The notes beneath the pieces are model-generated. The model ran no database searches. It was not told the origin of the DNA and saw only the letters and a program-made list of their open reading frames with translations. The translations under genes were made by a program, and so were the position numbers. Source: Mycobacterium sp. 852002-51961_SCH5331710 (GTDB lineage Bacteria; Actinomycetota; Actinomycetes; Mycobacteriales; Mycobacteriaceae). From it: DNA of 64,000 nucleotides. This document shows positions 28,055 to 36,595 of this stretch, in pieces (the first letter of the stretch is position 1; each line of letters starts with the position of its first letter). The stretch covers positions 91,027-155,026 of the forward strand of contig NZ_LZSQ01000019.1 in assembly GCF_001665535.1 (NCBI RefSeq), in the 5' to 3' direction.

Positions 28055-29179
28055 ACCCAGCACTCGTTGCGCCACGATGTTGCGCTGGATCTGCGCCGTA
28101 CCGCCGTAGATCCCGGCCGCCCGCGACCATACGTAGATGTCCCACTCGAGTCCCTCGGCGAGCAGGGGCCGGCTGTCGGTGAGGTCCATCATCGTGTGAC
28201 CGAAAGTCTGGTCGGCGCGGGTCATCAGCAGTTTGTCGATCGATCCCTCCGGGCCCGGAAGGGCTCCGCGCTGTCGATCGCTCAGTGAGCGCTGCACCTT
28301 GACCTGGAGGGCGCGCAACTCTGTGTAGGCGCGACCGAGTCGCACCCGCGTCATCGGGGAGTTCTCAAGCCGGCCGGTGCGCACCTGCTGTTCGAGGTCG
28401 CGCAGTTGCCGTGACAATCTGCTGATCCAGTTGATGTCGCTCGGTCCGCGTTCATAGGCGAGCAGTTGGTTGGCGATCGACCAGCCCGCACCGCGGTCAC
28501 CAAGCAGGTTCTCCACTGGAACATCGACGTCGTCGAACGCGACCTCGGCGAACTCACGGTTTCGCGCGGCGTTGACGATGGGTCTGACGTCAATCCCCGG
28601 CGTCGACATCGGGACGAGGAGAACCGAGATGCCTTGATGTTTCGGCGCATCAGGTTCGGTGCGGCACAACAGGAAACACCAGTCCGCGACGGCGGCGAAG
28701 CTGGTCCAGATCTTGCGGCCGTTGACCCGGAACATCTGGCGACCGTCCACCTCCACGAGATCCGCCCTGGTCTTCAGGCTCGCCAGATCCGATCCCGCTT
28801 CCGGTTCGCTGAACCCCTGGCACCAGCGCACCGAGCCGGACAGCAGGGCGGGCAGCAGTTCGGCGCGCTGCGCATCGGACCCGAACAGTCGCAGCGCATT
28901 GCTGAGGTGGCCGACGCCTTCGATGGGCGGCGCACCTGCGCGCCCCAACTCGTCGTTGAGGATGGCTTCGTAGATGGGTGGCAGACCGTGGCCGCCGTAT
29001 TCTTCGGGAAACGACAGCCCGATGTAGCCGGCTTCGTACAGCGTCTGGTGCCAGGCGTTCTGAGCGTCCGCGCGCGCCGCGGGATCGTCGGGGATGGCGG
29101 CGTCGGCGCTGTGCTCCCGCAGCCACTGTCGGAGACGCGCCCGGAATTCCGCTTCCTCGGGGGTGTCGTTGAAGTCCAT
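28037..29179 (-). CDS. Acyl-CoA dehydrogenase, large-type subunit, 380 aa
   Basis: This dehydrogenase has GLSFPEEYGGHGLPP near 53, QGFSEPEAGSDLASLKTRA near 120, NGRKIWTSFAAVADWCFLLC near 150 and AAGIYGGTAQIQRNIVAQR at the end. Together with the adjacent smaller protein it looks like the alpha2-beta2 heteromers used for steroid side chains, in which one subunit supplies most catalytic features. That assembly is an inference from the gene pair and sequence types. ATG 29179 lies three bases after the upstream stop. Confidence 0.9.
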   Translation of the reverse strand: MDFNDTPEEAEFRARLRQWLREHSADAAIPDDPAARADAQNAWHQTLYEAGYIGLSFPEEYGGHGLPPIYEAILNDELGRAGAPPIEGVGHLSNALRLFGSDAQRAELLPALLSGSVRWCQGFSEPEAGSDLASLKTRADLVEVDGRQMFRVNGRKIWTSFAAVADWCFLLCRTEPDAPKHQGISVLLVPMSTPGIDVRPIVNAARNREFAEVAFDDVDVPVENLLGDRGAGWSIANQLLAYERGPSDINWISRLSRQLRDLEQQVRTGRLENSPMTRVRLGRAYTELRALQVKVQRSLSDRQRGALPGPEGSIDKLLMTRADQTFGHTMMDLTDSRPLLAEGLEWDIYVWSRAAGIYGGTAQIQRNIVAQRVLGLPRPK

Positions 29180-29182
29180 CGG

Positions 29183-30217
29183 CTACGCCAACTCCTCATT
29201 CGCCAGTCGCATCGCCGCGATGGCTTCGTACTGCGCGGTCTCGTCGCCGAACAACCGACGATCCAACAACGTTCGGCGTACCCGTAGATGGTTGACGTGC
29301 TCCCAGGTGATGGCGATGCCGCCGAACACCTGCACGGCTGTGTCGACGACGTTACGACCCGCCGCCGCCGCGTACGCCTTCGCTGTCATCGCGGCCAACA
29401 GCGCTTCCTCGAGCGGCAGGTGATCGATGGCCCAAGCCGCGTGCCAGACACAGCTGCGGGTCCCCTCGACGCTGACCAACGCATCCGCCAGCATGTGCTG
29501 AATCGCTTGAAAGGAGCCGATTTTGACGCCGAACTGCACGCGGTCCTGGGCGTAGCGCACCGCGTCATCGAGTGCGCCCTGCATGACGCCGAGCAAATCC
29601 GCGGCCACGGCGGTCAGCGCAAGCGCCTCGACACGTCGCCATCGGCTCTCGTCGATCGGATCGCCGACCGGCGTTCCGGGGTCGGCAGGTATACGTTGCA
29701 GCGCCCGGGTGAGGTCCAGGCCCTCCTTGTCGGCGGCATCCAGTGGCGCGCTGTGCAGGCGGTGGACGCCGCCGGACTCGCTGGCCACCAGGGCGTGGGT
29801 GGCGCCGGCGGCATCGACGGCCACGCCGTCGGTTCCCGTCGTACCGAAGCGCTGCAGATCGGCGGTGAGGACCGGTGCCATGCGCAGAGTTCCCTCGGCG
29901 ACGAGTTCCAGTTGTTTCTCCGCCTTGGCGGCCTGTAACAGCTCGGTGGCCAGGATCGCCTGACCGACGACCGGTACCGCGCAGAGAGTGCGTGCCAGTT
30001 CCTCGATGACGACGACCGTCTCGACACCACTGGCATCCAGGCCGCACAGGCCGGGGGAGCGCAGCGTCGGCACGCCCAGTTCGACGACGTGACGCCAGTG
30101 CTCAGCCATGACGTCGCCGGCCGGTATGTCACTCGGATCGGTGGTCGCCAGCTGGTCCGCAAGCCCGGATGCGGTGTCCTTGAGGAGCTTCTGCTCGTCG
30201 GTCAGGCCGATGTACAT
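29183..30217 (-). CDS. Acyl-CoA dehydrogenase, small-type subunit, 344 aa
   Basis: This is a shorter and more divergent dehydrogenase. It starts IGLTDEQKLLKDTASGLADQ, has a degenerate middle, and carries YAQDRVQFGVKIGSFQAIQH near 225 and VQVFGGIAITWEHVNHLRVR near 300, the pattern of the non-catalytic or partner subunit in paired FadE enzymes. It lies directly upstream of the large subunit gene. Its ATG follows a truncated ferredoxin reading frame by nine bases, and both should be on one transcript from the 30345 promoter. Confidence 0.9.
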   Translation of the reverse strand: MYIGLTDEQKLLKDTASGLADQLATTDPSDIPAGDVMAEHWRHVVELGVPTLRSPGLCGLDASGVETVVVIEELARTLCAVPVVGQAILATELLQAAKAEKQLELVAEGTLRMAPVLTADLQRFGTTGTDGVAVDAAGATHALVASESGGVHRLHSAPLDAADKEGLDLTRALQRIPADPGTPVGDPIDESRWRRVEALALTAVAADLLGVMQGALDDAVRYAQDRVQFGVKIGSFQAIQHMLADALVSVEGTRSCVWHAAWAIDHLPLEEALLAAMTAKAYAAAAGRNVVDTAVQVFGGIAITWEHVNHLRVRRTLLDRRLFGDETAQYEAIAAMRLANEELA

Positions 30218-30226
30218 CGGTAGCGG

Positions 30227-30313
30227 TCAACCGTCGAGCTCGAACACGTCGGGCGCGATACCCACACAGACGGCGTTGGACTCGCACAGTTCGCGATCCA
30301 CTTCGACGCGCAT
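30227..30313 (-). pseudogene. Truncated 3Fe-4S ferredoxin, 28-residue stub
   Basis: ATG 30313, with a strong GAGGAGG upstream, opens MRVEVDRELCESNAVC and continues GIAPDVFELDG before TGA at 30227-30229. This is the first 45 percent of a P450-type ferredoxin (usually about 63 residues). Cys 10 and Cys 16 and the first Pro are kept, but the distal cluster Cys and C-terminal half are missing. The next bases lead straight into the acyl-CoA dehydrogenase gene, so a deletion is likely rather than a frameshift. Full-length ferredoxins of this kind are often found beside paired acyl-CoA dehydrogenase genes. The promoter and start signals are intact. Confidence 0.75.
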
Positions 30314-30344
30314 CCAGTCCCTCCTCGTTCGGATACCATCTTGG

Positions 30345-30373
30345 ATGATAGAACGAATAATGTTCAACTGTTC
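30345..30373. promoter_or_regulatory. Divergent promoter with ACA-type palindrome (30351-30373)
   Basis: Arms GAACGAAT and AACTGTTC with the 7-bp spacer pair at five of eight positions, including GAAC/GTTC at the ends. An 8-bp direct repeat TGTTCAAC is visible at 30361-30376. The minus-strand -10-like TATCAT (complement of 30345-30350) serves the ferredoxin stub and dehydrogenases; TAATGT at 30358-30363 may serve the SDR gene. Confidence 0.55.
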
Positions 30374-30391
30374 AACCTAGGGAGGCGCGGC

Positions 30392-31192
30392 TTGTCCCGG
30401 CTGGAGAATCGAAATGCGCTTGTCACGGGTGGTGCCCAGGGCTTGGGGCGGGCCATCGCCCGCAGGCTTGCCGCCGAGGGTGCGCGGGTGACGATCGTCG
30501 ACCTCAACGAGGACAAAGCGAACGAGTGCGTCGGGCTCATCGAATCCGGGGGTGGCACCGCCGCCTTCGTCCGGGCCAACGTGGCCAAGCGCGAGGACAT
30601 CGCGGCCGCAACCGCCGCGGCCGCCGTCGACGGGAAGCTGGACGTCCTCGTCAATGCCGCCCAGTACTTCGCCATGCCCAAGGCACTCGAACTGGTCACC
30701 GACAAGGATTGGGAACTGTCGGAAGCGACCGGTCCCAAGGCGACATTCCGGTTCATGCAGACTGCCTTCGAGGCGCTGAAGGCCTCCGGTAGGGCGTCGG
30801 TGATCAACTTCGTGTCGGGATCCGCGCTCGGCGGGATGTCCTACACCGCACCGTATTCGGCTGCCAAAGGCGCAATTCAGGCCTTGACCAAGGTGGCCGC
30901 GAACGAGTGGGCGCGCCATGGCATTCGTGTCAACGCGCTGTGTCCGTTCGCGCTGACCGATGTTCAGCGCGACATGATAGGCACCGAGTGGGACAACTAC
31001 ACCCGCACCGCGGCGGCATCGCCGATGAAGCGCGGAGCCGATCCGGACTCTGAGATCGCTCCCGCGGTGGCGTTTCTGGCGAGTGACGACGCGTCTTTCG
31101 TCACGGGAACGGTCCTGCACGTCGATGGCGGGATGACCGAGCTGTCCACGGTCGACTACTCGCAGTCTCCCGGCGTGTTCGGCGCTACCTGA
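30392..31192 (+). CDS. SDR family oxidoreductase, TTG start, 266 aa
   Basis: This is a classical SDR: VTGGAQGLGRAIARRLAAEG near 12, VTIVDLNED for NAD selection, VNAAQYFAMPK in place of NNAG, VINFVSGSALGGMSYTAPYS with catalytic Ser and Tyr followed by AAK, and a terminal VLHVDGGMTE. TTG 30392 is chosen because GGGAGG lies six bases upstream; the reading to 30341 crosses the operator. It is a single-gene unit whose end overlaps the convergent P450 by 8 bp. Confidence 0.86.
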   Translation: MSRLENRNALVTGGAQGLGRAIARRLAAEGARVTIVDLNEDKANECVGLIESGGGTAAFVRANVAKREDIAAATAAAAVDGKLDVLVNAAQYFAMPKALELVTDKDWELSEATGPKATFRFMQTAFEALKASGRASVINFVSGSALGGMSYTAPYSAAKGAIQALTKVAANEWARHGIRVNALCPFALTDVQRDMIGTEWDNYTRTAAASPMKRGADPDSEIAPAVAFLASDDASFVTGTVLHVDGGMTELSTVDYSQSPGVFGAT

Positions 31193-32381
31193 GCGTCATC
31201 TCCACGCTCGTATATCCGCGCACCGTCGCCGTCAAGACTCGCTCACGGGCGCCGATGGAGTAGTCCGGGAACTTCTTGGCGACGTACTCGAACACCAGTT
31301 GCGCTTCCCGGCGGGCCAGCCACTGACCGAGGCAGATGTGGATGCCCCAGCCGAAATAGACGTCGGTGCCGCGCGGACGGTCGAGGATGAAACGGTCGGG
31401 ATCGTCGTAGCGGCGCTCGTCGCGATTGGCGCTGCCGAGCAGGAGTAGCACCCAGTCGCCGGCTTGCATGCTCACGCCGTGCTTCTCCACAGGCCGGGTG
31501 AGGGTGCGCGCGACCCAATGGCTCGGTGTGTCGTATCGGAGTGCCTCGTTGACCGCTGTCGGAATAAGGCTGTGGTCGTTGACGATTCGCCGCCACTGCT
31601 CCGGATGCTCGTGCAGGGCGACCAGACCGTTGGAGATCAGCTTCTGCGTGGTCTCCGACCCCGCCGCCGACAGCAGGTTGGCGAACATCAGGACCTCATG
31701 CGGCGTCAGCGAACGCTCACCGCCGCTCTCCGGATCGTCGAACGTCGCGCTGAGCACGATGCTGATCAGATCGTCGCCGGGGCGTTCACGCCGCTGCTCG
31801 ATGAGATCGCCGATGTAGGCGCTGATCTTGCGGTTGGCCTCGATCGCACTGGCCGGCATGGCGACCTCGCCCTCGTGGCGGGTCAAGAACGCCTCCCACC
31901 ACACGCGAAGCTGCTCGCGGTCGGACTGCGGGACCCCGAGCAGGTCGCCGATGACGTCGGTGGGGATCGAGAACGCAAACGCCTCCATCGCGTCGACCGT
32001 GGTGCCCGGCCGCAACCGGCCGAGGTGGTGGTCGACGACCGCTCGTAAAGCGTCCTCCATGGCGGCGACGGCCTTGGGCGTGAAGAACCCCTTCAGGACA
32101 CCGCGGATCCGGTCGTGGCGCGGTGGATCCATCGAGATGACCGAGTACTTGCGCCCATCGTCGTCGGGGTTCTCGGGCGCGGGCCCGAGTTTCGACGAGT
32201 ACGTCGGCCAGTCGCGAAGGGCATCGGCGACATCCTCGAAGCGGGACAGCACCCACCACCGGTTTTCGGGATCGCGATAGACCGGAGCCTCGTCGCGCAG
32301 CCGACGGTACACCGGATACGGATCGTCGAAGATCGCCTTGGAGAACGGTGAATAGACCAACTCGTTTGTCGCAGGCACCAT
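31185..32381 (-). CDS. Cytochrome P450, 398 aa
   Basis: The I-helix motif is LLSAAGSETTQK, the ExxR is NEALR, and the heme loop FGWGIHICLGQW has Cys at 350. The ISMDPPRHDRIRGVLKGFF segment near 80 is the standard C-helix region. ATG 32381 lies three bases after the VOC gene stop, so it is the last gene of the operon CoA-transferase, CoA-transferase, VOC protein, P450 read from 35.28 kb. That context suggests oxidation of a CoA ester or of the acid freed from it. Confidence 0.92.
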   Translation of the reverse strand: MVPATNELVYSPFSKAIFDDPYPVYRRLRDEAPVYRDPENRWWVLSRFEDVADALRDWPTYSSKLGPAPENPDDDGRKYSVISMDPPRHDRIRGVLKGFFTPKAVAAMEDALRAVVDHHLGRLRPGTTVDAMEAFAFSIPTDVIGDLLGVPQSDREQLRVWWEAFLTRHEGEVAMPASAIEANRKISAYIGDLIEQRRERPGDDLISIVLSATFDDPESGGERSLTPHEVLMFANLLSAAGSETTQKLISNGLVALHEHPEQWRRIVNDHSLIPTAVNEALRYDTPSHWVARTLTRPVEKHGVSMQAGDWVLLLLGSANRDERRYDDPDRFILDRPRGTDVYFGWGIHICLGQWLARREAQLVFEYVAKKFPDYSIGARERVLTATVRGYTSVEMTLR

Positions 32382-32384
32382 GAT

Positions 32385-32840
32385 TCAATCACCTGTCTGC
32401 CGTGGAGTGCGTTCGATGAGCTCGAGCAGATTGCCGTCGGGATCGGTGGCCATCACGCCGAGGTTGCCGCCGCCGAAGTTCACCGAGCGTTCCGGGATTA
32501 CGCGACCCCCGTGCGCGACGATCGCGTCGACGATGCCGTCGACGTCGTTCACCCGGAAGGACAAGTGGGTGAAGCCGAGTCGATTCATCGGCCGGCATTC
32601 CGGTTCGCCGACGGTTCCGGGTTCGGCGTACCCGAGCAGCTCGACACGGAATCCGTCGCGCTGCAGGTAGACCAGATCCACTACCAGTCCAGGAACATCG
32701 AGCAGCTGCGCACTGGCATCGTCATCGACCCTCATGCTTCCGACCTCGGTGAAACCAAGTGCAGCGCAGTAGAACTCCCTTGAGCGTCGGATGTCTCGTA
32801 CGCAGAGGCCGATATGGGTGAGGCGGTGCCCGTCGCTCAT
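32385..32840 (-). CDS. VOC (glyoxalase/bleomycin-resistance) family protein, 151 aa
   Basis: Two beta-alpha-beta-beta-beta modules are visible. The first opens LTHIGLCVRDIRRSREFYCA with a possible metal His; the second has FTHLSFRVNDVDGIVDAIVA and ends MATDPDGNLLELIER with the metal-ligand Glu. Such enzymes include methylmalonyl-CoA epimerase, glyoxalase and extradiol dioxygenases. An epimerase role would suit the two neighbouring CoA-transferase/racemase-fold genes, but this is inference. ATG 32840 overlaps the upstream stop by 4 bp. Confidence 0.85.
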   Translation of the reverse strand: MSDGHRLTHIGLCVRDIRRSREFYCAALGFTEVGSMRVDDDASAQLLDVPGLVVDLVYLQRDGFRVELLGYAEPGTVGEPECRPMNRLGFTHLSFRVNDVDGIVDAIVAHGGRVIPERSVNFGGGNLGVMATDPDGNLLELIERTPRQTGD

Positions 32841-34060
32841 GGCCGCCGTTCGAGCAGGTCGTCGAGGAGATCGTTGTGTTCACCCAACAGCGGTGGGCGG
32901 GACGCGGCAACCGTCGGCGTCTCACTGAACAGATACGGCGTGCCCGGGTAGGTGACCGTCCTGCCCAATTCGGGATGCTCCAAGCGCCGGTGGAATCCCC
33001 GCGCGACGGTGTGCTCGTCCTCGAACGCCTCATCGGGCGGTAGGACAGCGCCGCAGGCAAAGCCGCGACGCTGACTGCTCACGAAGAACTCCTTGGCGGG
33101 TAGCCGCGAGGCGATGAGCCGAATGGCGTCGCGGGCTGCGCTGAGTATCGCCGTCGTCTCGTCATCGGCACCGATCAGTGCGAGATCCACCGGCTTGTCC
33201 CGTGCCGCTGCCATCTCGAGGAACACCGCTTCCGGCAATTCCTCGGTGAGGTTGAGTTCGTCAAGCCAGGCGAGCAGCCGCGCATAGTCCTCCTGCTTGC
33301 GAGGAAGCACGCCGGTGGTCGCGTAATGACCGTCGGCGCAACGGACCTGCACCGGAGAGCTGGGCGTCGGATAGGCGTGCCGACCGGTCTGGCGCCGACA
33401 GACGTCCTGGTTCACCAGCCAGTGGTATGTCGTCTGCTCGCATGTGACATTGCAGGCGGCGGTGACATTGACGTCGACCAGTTGACCCTGCCCGGTGTGG
33501 TCGCGGTGCGCGAGCGCGACGAGTGCCCCCATCGCACAGTACATTCCGGCGATATTGGCGGACTGATCGCCCGCACCTCTGATCGGCGGGACGGTGCGGT
33601 CGTCGTATCCGCAGTTCCAGATCGGACCTCCGCCCGCGAGCATCGTCAGGTCGGTCACCTGTTGTCCGGCGCGCGCACTGCCCAGACCGAATGCGCTGAC
33701 CGAAACCCATATCAGCCGGGCGTCACGGGTACGGCATACGTCGTAACTGACACCCTCACACTGGTCACCGCCTGCGATCACGATGTCGGCGGTGGCGATG
33801 AGCGACTCGAGAGACCGCCGACCTGAATCGGATACCAGATCGATTGTCACCGAACGCTTCCCGACGTTGCCTGACCACCAACGCAGGCTTCGGTCGACAC
33901 CTGGCGCGTCATCGACGAAGGGGGGACGGCGACGGTGCGTCGACCCGTTGGGTGGCTCGACGACGATTACGTCGGCGCCGAGCTCGGCCAGGACCCGCCC
34001 ACCTACGGGGGTGAACTGGTCGGTGAGTTCGACGACGCGCAGGTCGTCCAGCGCGCTCAG
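32837..34060 (-). CDS. CaiB/BaiF CoA-transferase family III, CTG start, 407 aa
   Basis: The reading frame opens LSALDDLRVVELTDQF, then GRVLAELGADVIVVEPPNGS and NVGKRSVTIDLVS, the normal family III start. No ATG, GTG or TTG lies near the right N-terminus. CTG at 34060-34058 overlaps the upstream TGA as CTGA, exactly like the other coupled junctions here, so I take CTG as the start. The first conventional start (GTG near 33850) would lose 70 residues including the Rossmann-like core. A likely catalytic Asp is near 165 in RGAGDQSANIAG. It would transfer CoA between acids or racemise 2-methylacyl-CoA. Confidence 0.82.
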   Translation of the reverse strand: MSALDDLRVVELTDQFTPVGGRVLAELGADVIVVEPPNGSTHRRRPPFVDDAPGVDRSLRWWSGNVGKRSVTIDLVSDSGRRSLESLIATADIVIAGGDQCEGVSYDVCRTRDARLIWVSVSAFGLGSARAGQQVTDLTMLAGGGPIWNCGYDDRTVPPIRGAGDQSANIAGMYCAMGALVALAHRDHTGQGQLVDVNVTAACNVTCEQTTYHWLVNQDVCRRQTGRHAYPTPSSPVQVRCADGHYATTGVLPRKQEDYARLLAWLDELNLTEELPEAVFLEMAAARDKPVDLALIGADDETTAILSAARDAIRLIASRLPAKEFFVSSQRRGFACGAVLPPDEAFEDEHTVARGFHRRLEHPELGRTVTYPGTPYLFSETPTVAASRPPLLGEHNDLLDDLLERRP

Positions 34061-35280
34061 ATCACACCTCGCTGTGCCCAGTCGGAGAGTTCGGCGTCGG
34101 AGTGGCCGAGCAGACCCGAAAGCACCTCGCGATTGTGTTGTCCCAGTCGCGGTGCCGCCGAGGTGATCTGCCAGGGCGTCGCCGACAACCGCATCGGGAT
34201 GCCTTCGACGCGAACGTCACCGATGTCCGGGTGGGGCACCACGGGGAAGAGCTTCATCTGCGCGAGATCGCGATCGTCATCGATCCGTTCCCGCGGGCTC
34301 TTCACCACGCTGGCCGGAACTCCGACCGCAATGAGGTCGTCGGCGAGCATCGCCGCATCCCGGGTTGCCGTCGCAGAACCGATCAATCGGTCCAGTTCGT
34401 CAGCGGCTTGCAGACGCCGATCGAGCGTGGCGAAACGGTCCGTCGCCAACTCCGGCTCGTCGATAACCTTCGCGAGTAACCCGAGTTCGCGATCGTCTCG
34501 GCATGCGATCGCGATCCAGCGGTCCTCGCCCAGACAGGGGTAGATGCCGTGTGGCGCCATCTCGTCGAAGTCGGCCCTGTTGCCGCCGGGCGCCGTCGAA
34601 CGGTGATTGACGGTCCAGTCGAGGACCTCGGTGGGCAGCATCGCGATGCCCGCGGGCACCGTCGCCAGATCGACATGCTGGCCTTCGCCCGTCCGCTCGC
34701 GGTGATGCAGCGCCGCCAGGATCGCTGTCGTCATGTAGAACGCCGAGACGTGGTCCATATAGGAGAATCCCCAACCGGCCGGTTCGGTGTCCGGCAGCCC
34801 CGCGGTGAACGTCAAGCCGCTGACCGCCTGAACGATCGGTCCCCAGGTCTTGAAGTCGCGATAGGGGCCGGTGTGACCGAACCCGCAGTTGGAGACATAG
34901 ATGATGTCCGGCTTGAGCTGTCGCAGTTCGCCATAGCCGAAGCCGAGTTTCGTCATGACACCGGCCGCGAAGTTCTCGCAGACGACGTCACTGATGGCGA
35001 TCAGTTCGCGCAGCAGGTCTTTGCCTTCGTCGGTGCGGATGTTGATCGTCACCCCCGACTTACCCACGTTGTGGTTGTTGAACCCGGCGCCGAGATTGAC
35101 GCCGCGGCGTTCGTCGACGTAGGGGCCCACACCGCGCAGCGCATCCCATAGACCCCGGGTCGCGGGATCTTCGACCCTGATCACCTCCGCGCCGAACGCA
35201 GCGAGGATCTTGGTGGCTCCCGCGCCCGCGAGCTGGCCACTCAGATCACACACGCGAAGGTGGGACAACGCTCCCGTCAC
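34057..35280 (-). CDS. CaiB/BaiF CoA-transferase family III, 407 aa
   Basis: This has the family III fold: LRVCDLSGQLAGAGATKILA at the start, FGAEVIRVEDP, NHNVGKSGVTINIRTDEGK near 70, then GFSYMDHVSAFYMTTAILAA with the likely catalytic Asp at 176, and EGQHVDLATVPAG. It catalyses CoA transfer or acyl-CoA racemisation. GTG 35280 is separated by seven bases from a minus-strand TATTGT at 35293-35288, consistent with an almost leaderless transcript. It heads the four-gene operon to 31185. Confidence 0.9.
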   Translation of the reverse strand: MTGALSHLRVCDLSGQLAGAGATKILAAFGAEVIRVEDPATRGLWDALRGVGPYVDERRGVNLGAGFNNHNVGKSGVTINIRTDEGKDLLRELIAISDVVCENFAAGVMTKLGFGYGELRQLKPDIIYVSNCGFGHTGPYRDFKTWGPIVQAVSGLTFTAGLPDTEPAGWGFSYMDHVSAFYMTTAILAALHHRERTGEGQHVDLATVPAGIAMLPTEVLDWTVNHRSTAPGGNRADFDEMAPHGIYPCLGEDRWIAIACRDDRELGLLAKVIDEPELATDRFATLDRRLQAADELDRLIGSATATRDAAMLADDLIAVGVPASVVKSPRERIDDDRDLAQMKLFPVVPHPDIGDVRVEGIPMRLSATPWQITSAAPRLGQHNREVLSGLLGHSDAELSDWAQRGVI

Positions 35281-35359
35281 GCAATGGACAATAGCAGCTA
35301 GACAGAAAGTGTTCTATTGTTCAGTGCGATGGCCTCGGTCACAATCTCGGAGGGTTTAG
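35281..35359. promoter_or_regulatory. Divergent promoter between two CoA-transferase genes
   Basis: The 23-bp box at 35300-35322 has arms AGACAGAA and TATTGTTC, with ACA/TGT kept and four of eight positions paired. TATTGT occurs on both strands: plus at 35315-35320 and minus at 35293-35288. Each lies about seven bases from a start-like codon (ATG 35329 and GTG 35280). The plus-strand gene itself begins at ATG 35360 after GGAGGG. Confidence 0.55.
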
Positions 35360-36592
35360 ATGACATCAGGTGCCCCAGCGCCGATGAAGGGCGTGCGCGT
35401 GCTCGAAGTCGCGCAGTGGACGTTTGTTCCCGCAGCCGGCGCCGTGCTGGCCGACTGGGGAGCCGACGTCATCAAGATCGAGCACCCGCGTACCGGCGAT
35501 TCCCAACGCGGGCTGCGCAACCTCGGCCACATCACCATCGAGGGCGACCGAAATCCGGTGATGGAACACGCCAACCGCGGTAAGCGGTCGGTGGCCATCG
35601 ACATGTCTACCCCCGATGGCCATGAACTGCTGATGGAGATCGCGCGCACCAGCGACGTGTTCCTCACCAACTTTCTGCCCGACGCGCGCAAGAAATTGAA
35701 GATCGATGTCGAGGACGTGCGCGCGGTCAATCCGGACATCATCTATGCGCGCGGCAGCGCCTACGGTCCGCTCGGCACCGAATCCGACATCGGCGGTTAC
35801 GACATGACCGCGTTCTGGAGTCGCGCCGCGGGCGCGATGGGATCGACACCCAGCGATCTCGAAGGCGTTGTACCGCAGCCCGGTCCGGCGTACGGCGACT
35901 CGATCGGAGGCATGACCATCGCCGGCGGCATCTCCGCCGCGTTGTTCGAGCGCGAGCGGACCGGACATGCCAGGGTCGTCGACATCTCGCTGCTCGGTGT
36001 GGGCGTATGGGCGTCGGGAGTCGCGATCAACGCCGCGCTGGTGAGCGGCCAACCATGGGTGTCCAACACCGCGGGTGCGAACGTCGCGCCCAACAATCCC
36101 CTGGTTGGTTTCTATCGCACTGGCGACGGCCGCTTCCTCGGCTTGTCGATGCTGCAGGGCATCCGCTTCTTCGGTGAGTTCTGCCGACGCATCGGGGTCG
36201 GCGAACTCGCCGAGGACGAACGGTTCGCCAGCCACGAGTCCCTCGCCCGGAATGCCGCCCTGGCCGCCGAGGTCATCCGAGAGGCCATCGCGGCGCGACC
36301 ACTCGAGCATTGGCGGAAGGTGCTCGACGGCTTCGACGGTCAATGGTCGGTGGTGCAGAACACCGTCGAGGTCGCCGCCGATCCCCAAGTTCGTGCCAAC
36401 GGCGCCATCGCCGCCGTCGAAACGGACAGCGGGAGCTTCGAACTCGTCGCGAGTCCGGTGTTGTTCGACAAGACCCCGCTGCAGCTGAGTCCGATGCCTG
36501 AATTCGCCGCCGACACCGAGGAACTGATACTCGAGCTCGGGGGCGACTGGGACCGCATCGCGGCGCTCAAGGAGAGCGGCGCCATCGCCTGA
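35360..36592 (+). CDS. CaiB/BaiF CoA-transferase family III, 410 aa
   Basis: This is a family III protein: MKGVRVLEVAQWTFVPAAGA, DWGADVIKIEHPRTGDSQRG, then HANRGKRSVAIDMSTPDGHE near 70, and GPAYGDSIGGMTIAGGISAA with the likely catalytic Asp at 180. The length is standard. ATG 35360 has GGAGGG upstream. It is a single-gene unit; three bases separate its stop from the stop of the convergent thiolase-like gene. It is one of four CoA-transferase genes clustered within 7.2 kb. Confidence 0.9.
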   Translation: MTSGAPAPMKGVRVLEVAQWTFVPAAGAVLADWGADVIKIEHPRTGDSQRGLRNLGHITIEGDRNPVMEHANRGKRSVAIDMSTPDGHELLMEIARTSDVFLTNFLPDARKKLKIDVEDVRAVNPDIIYARGSAYGPLGTESDIGGYDMTAFWSRAAGAMGSTPSDLEGVVPQPGPAYGDSIGGMTIAGGISAALFERERTGHARVVDISLLGVGVWASGVAINAALVSGQPWVSNTAGANVAPNNPLVGFYRTGDGRFLGLSMLQGIRFFGEFCRRIGVGELAEDERFASHESLARNAALAAEVIREAIAARPLEHWRKVLDGFDGQWSVVQNTVEVAADPQVRANGAIAAVETDSGSFELVASPVLFDKTPLQLSPMPEFAADTEELILELGGDWDRIAALKESGAIA

Positions 36593-36595
36593 CGG

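Noticed and set aside
35317..35583. 88-residue plus-strand frame opening near the leaderless ATG 35329
   Set aside because: Its composition is that of a shadow of the CoA-transferase; the transferase has its own ribosome binding site and start at 35360.
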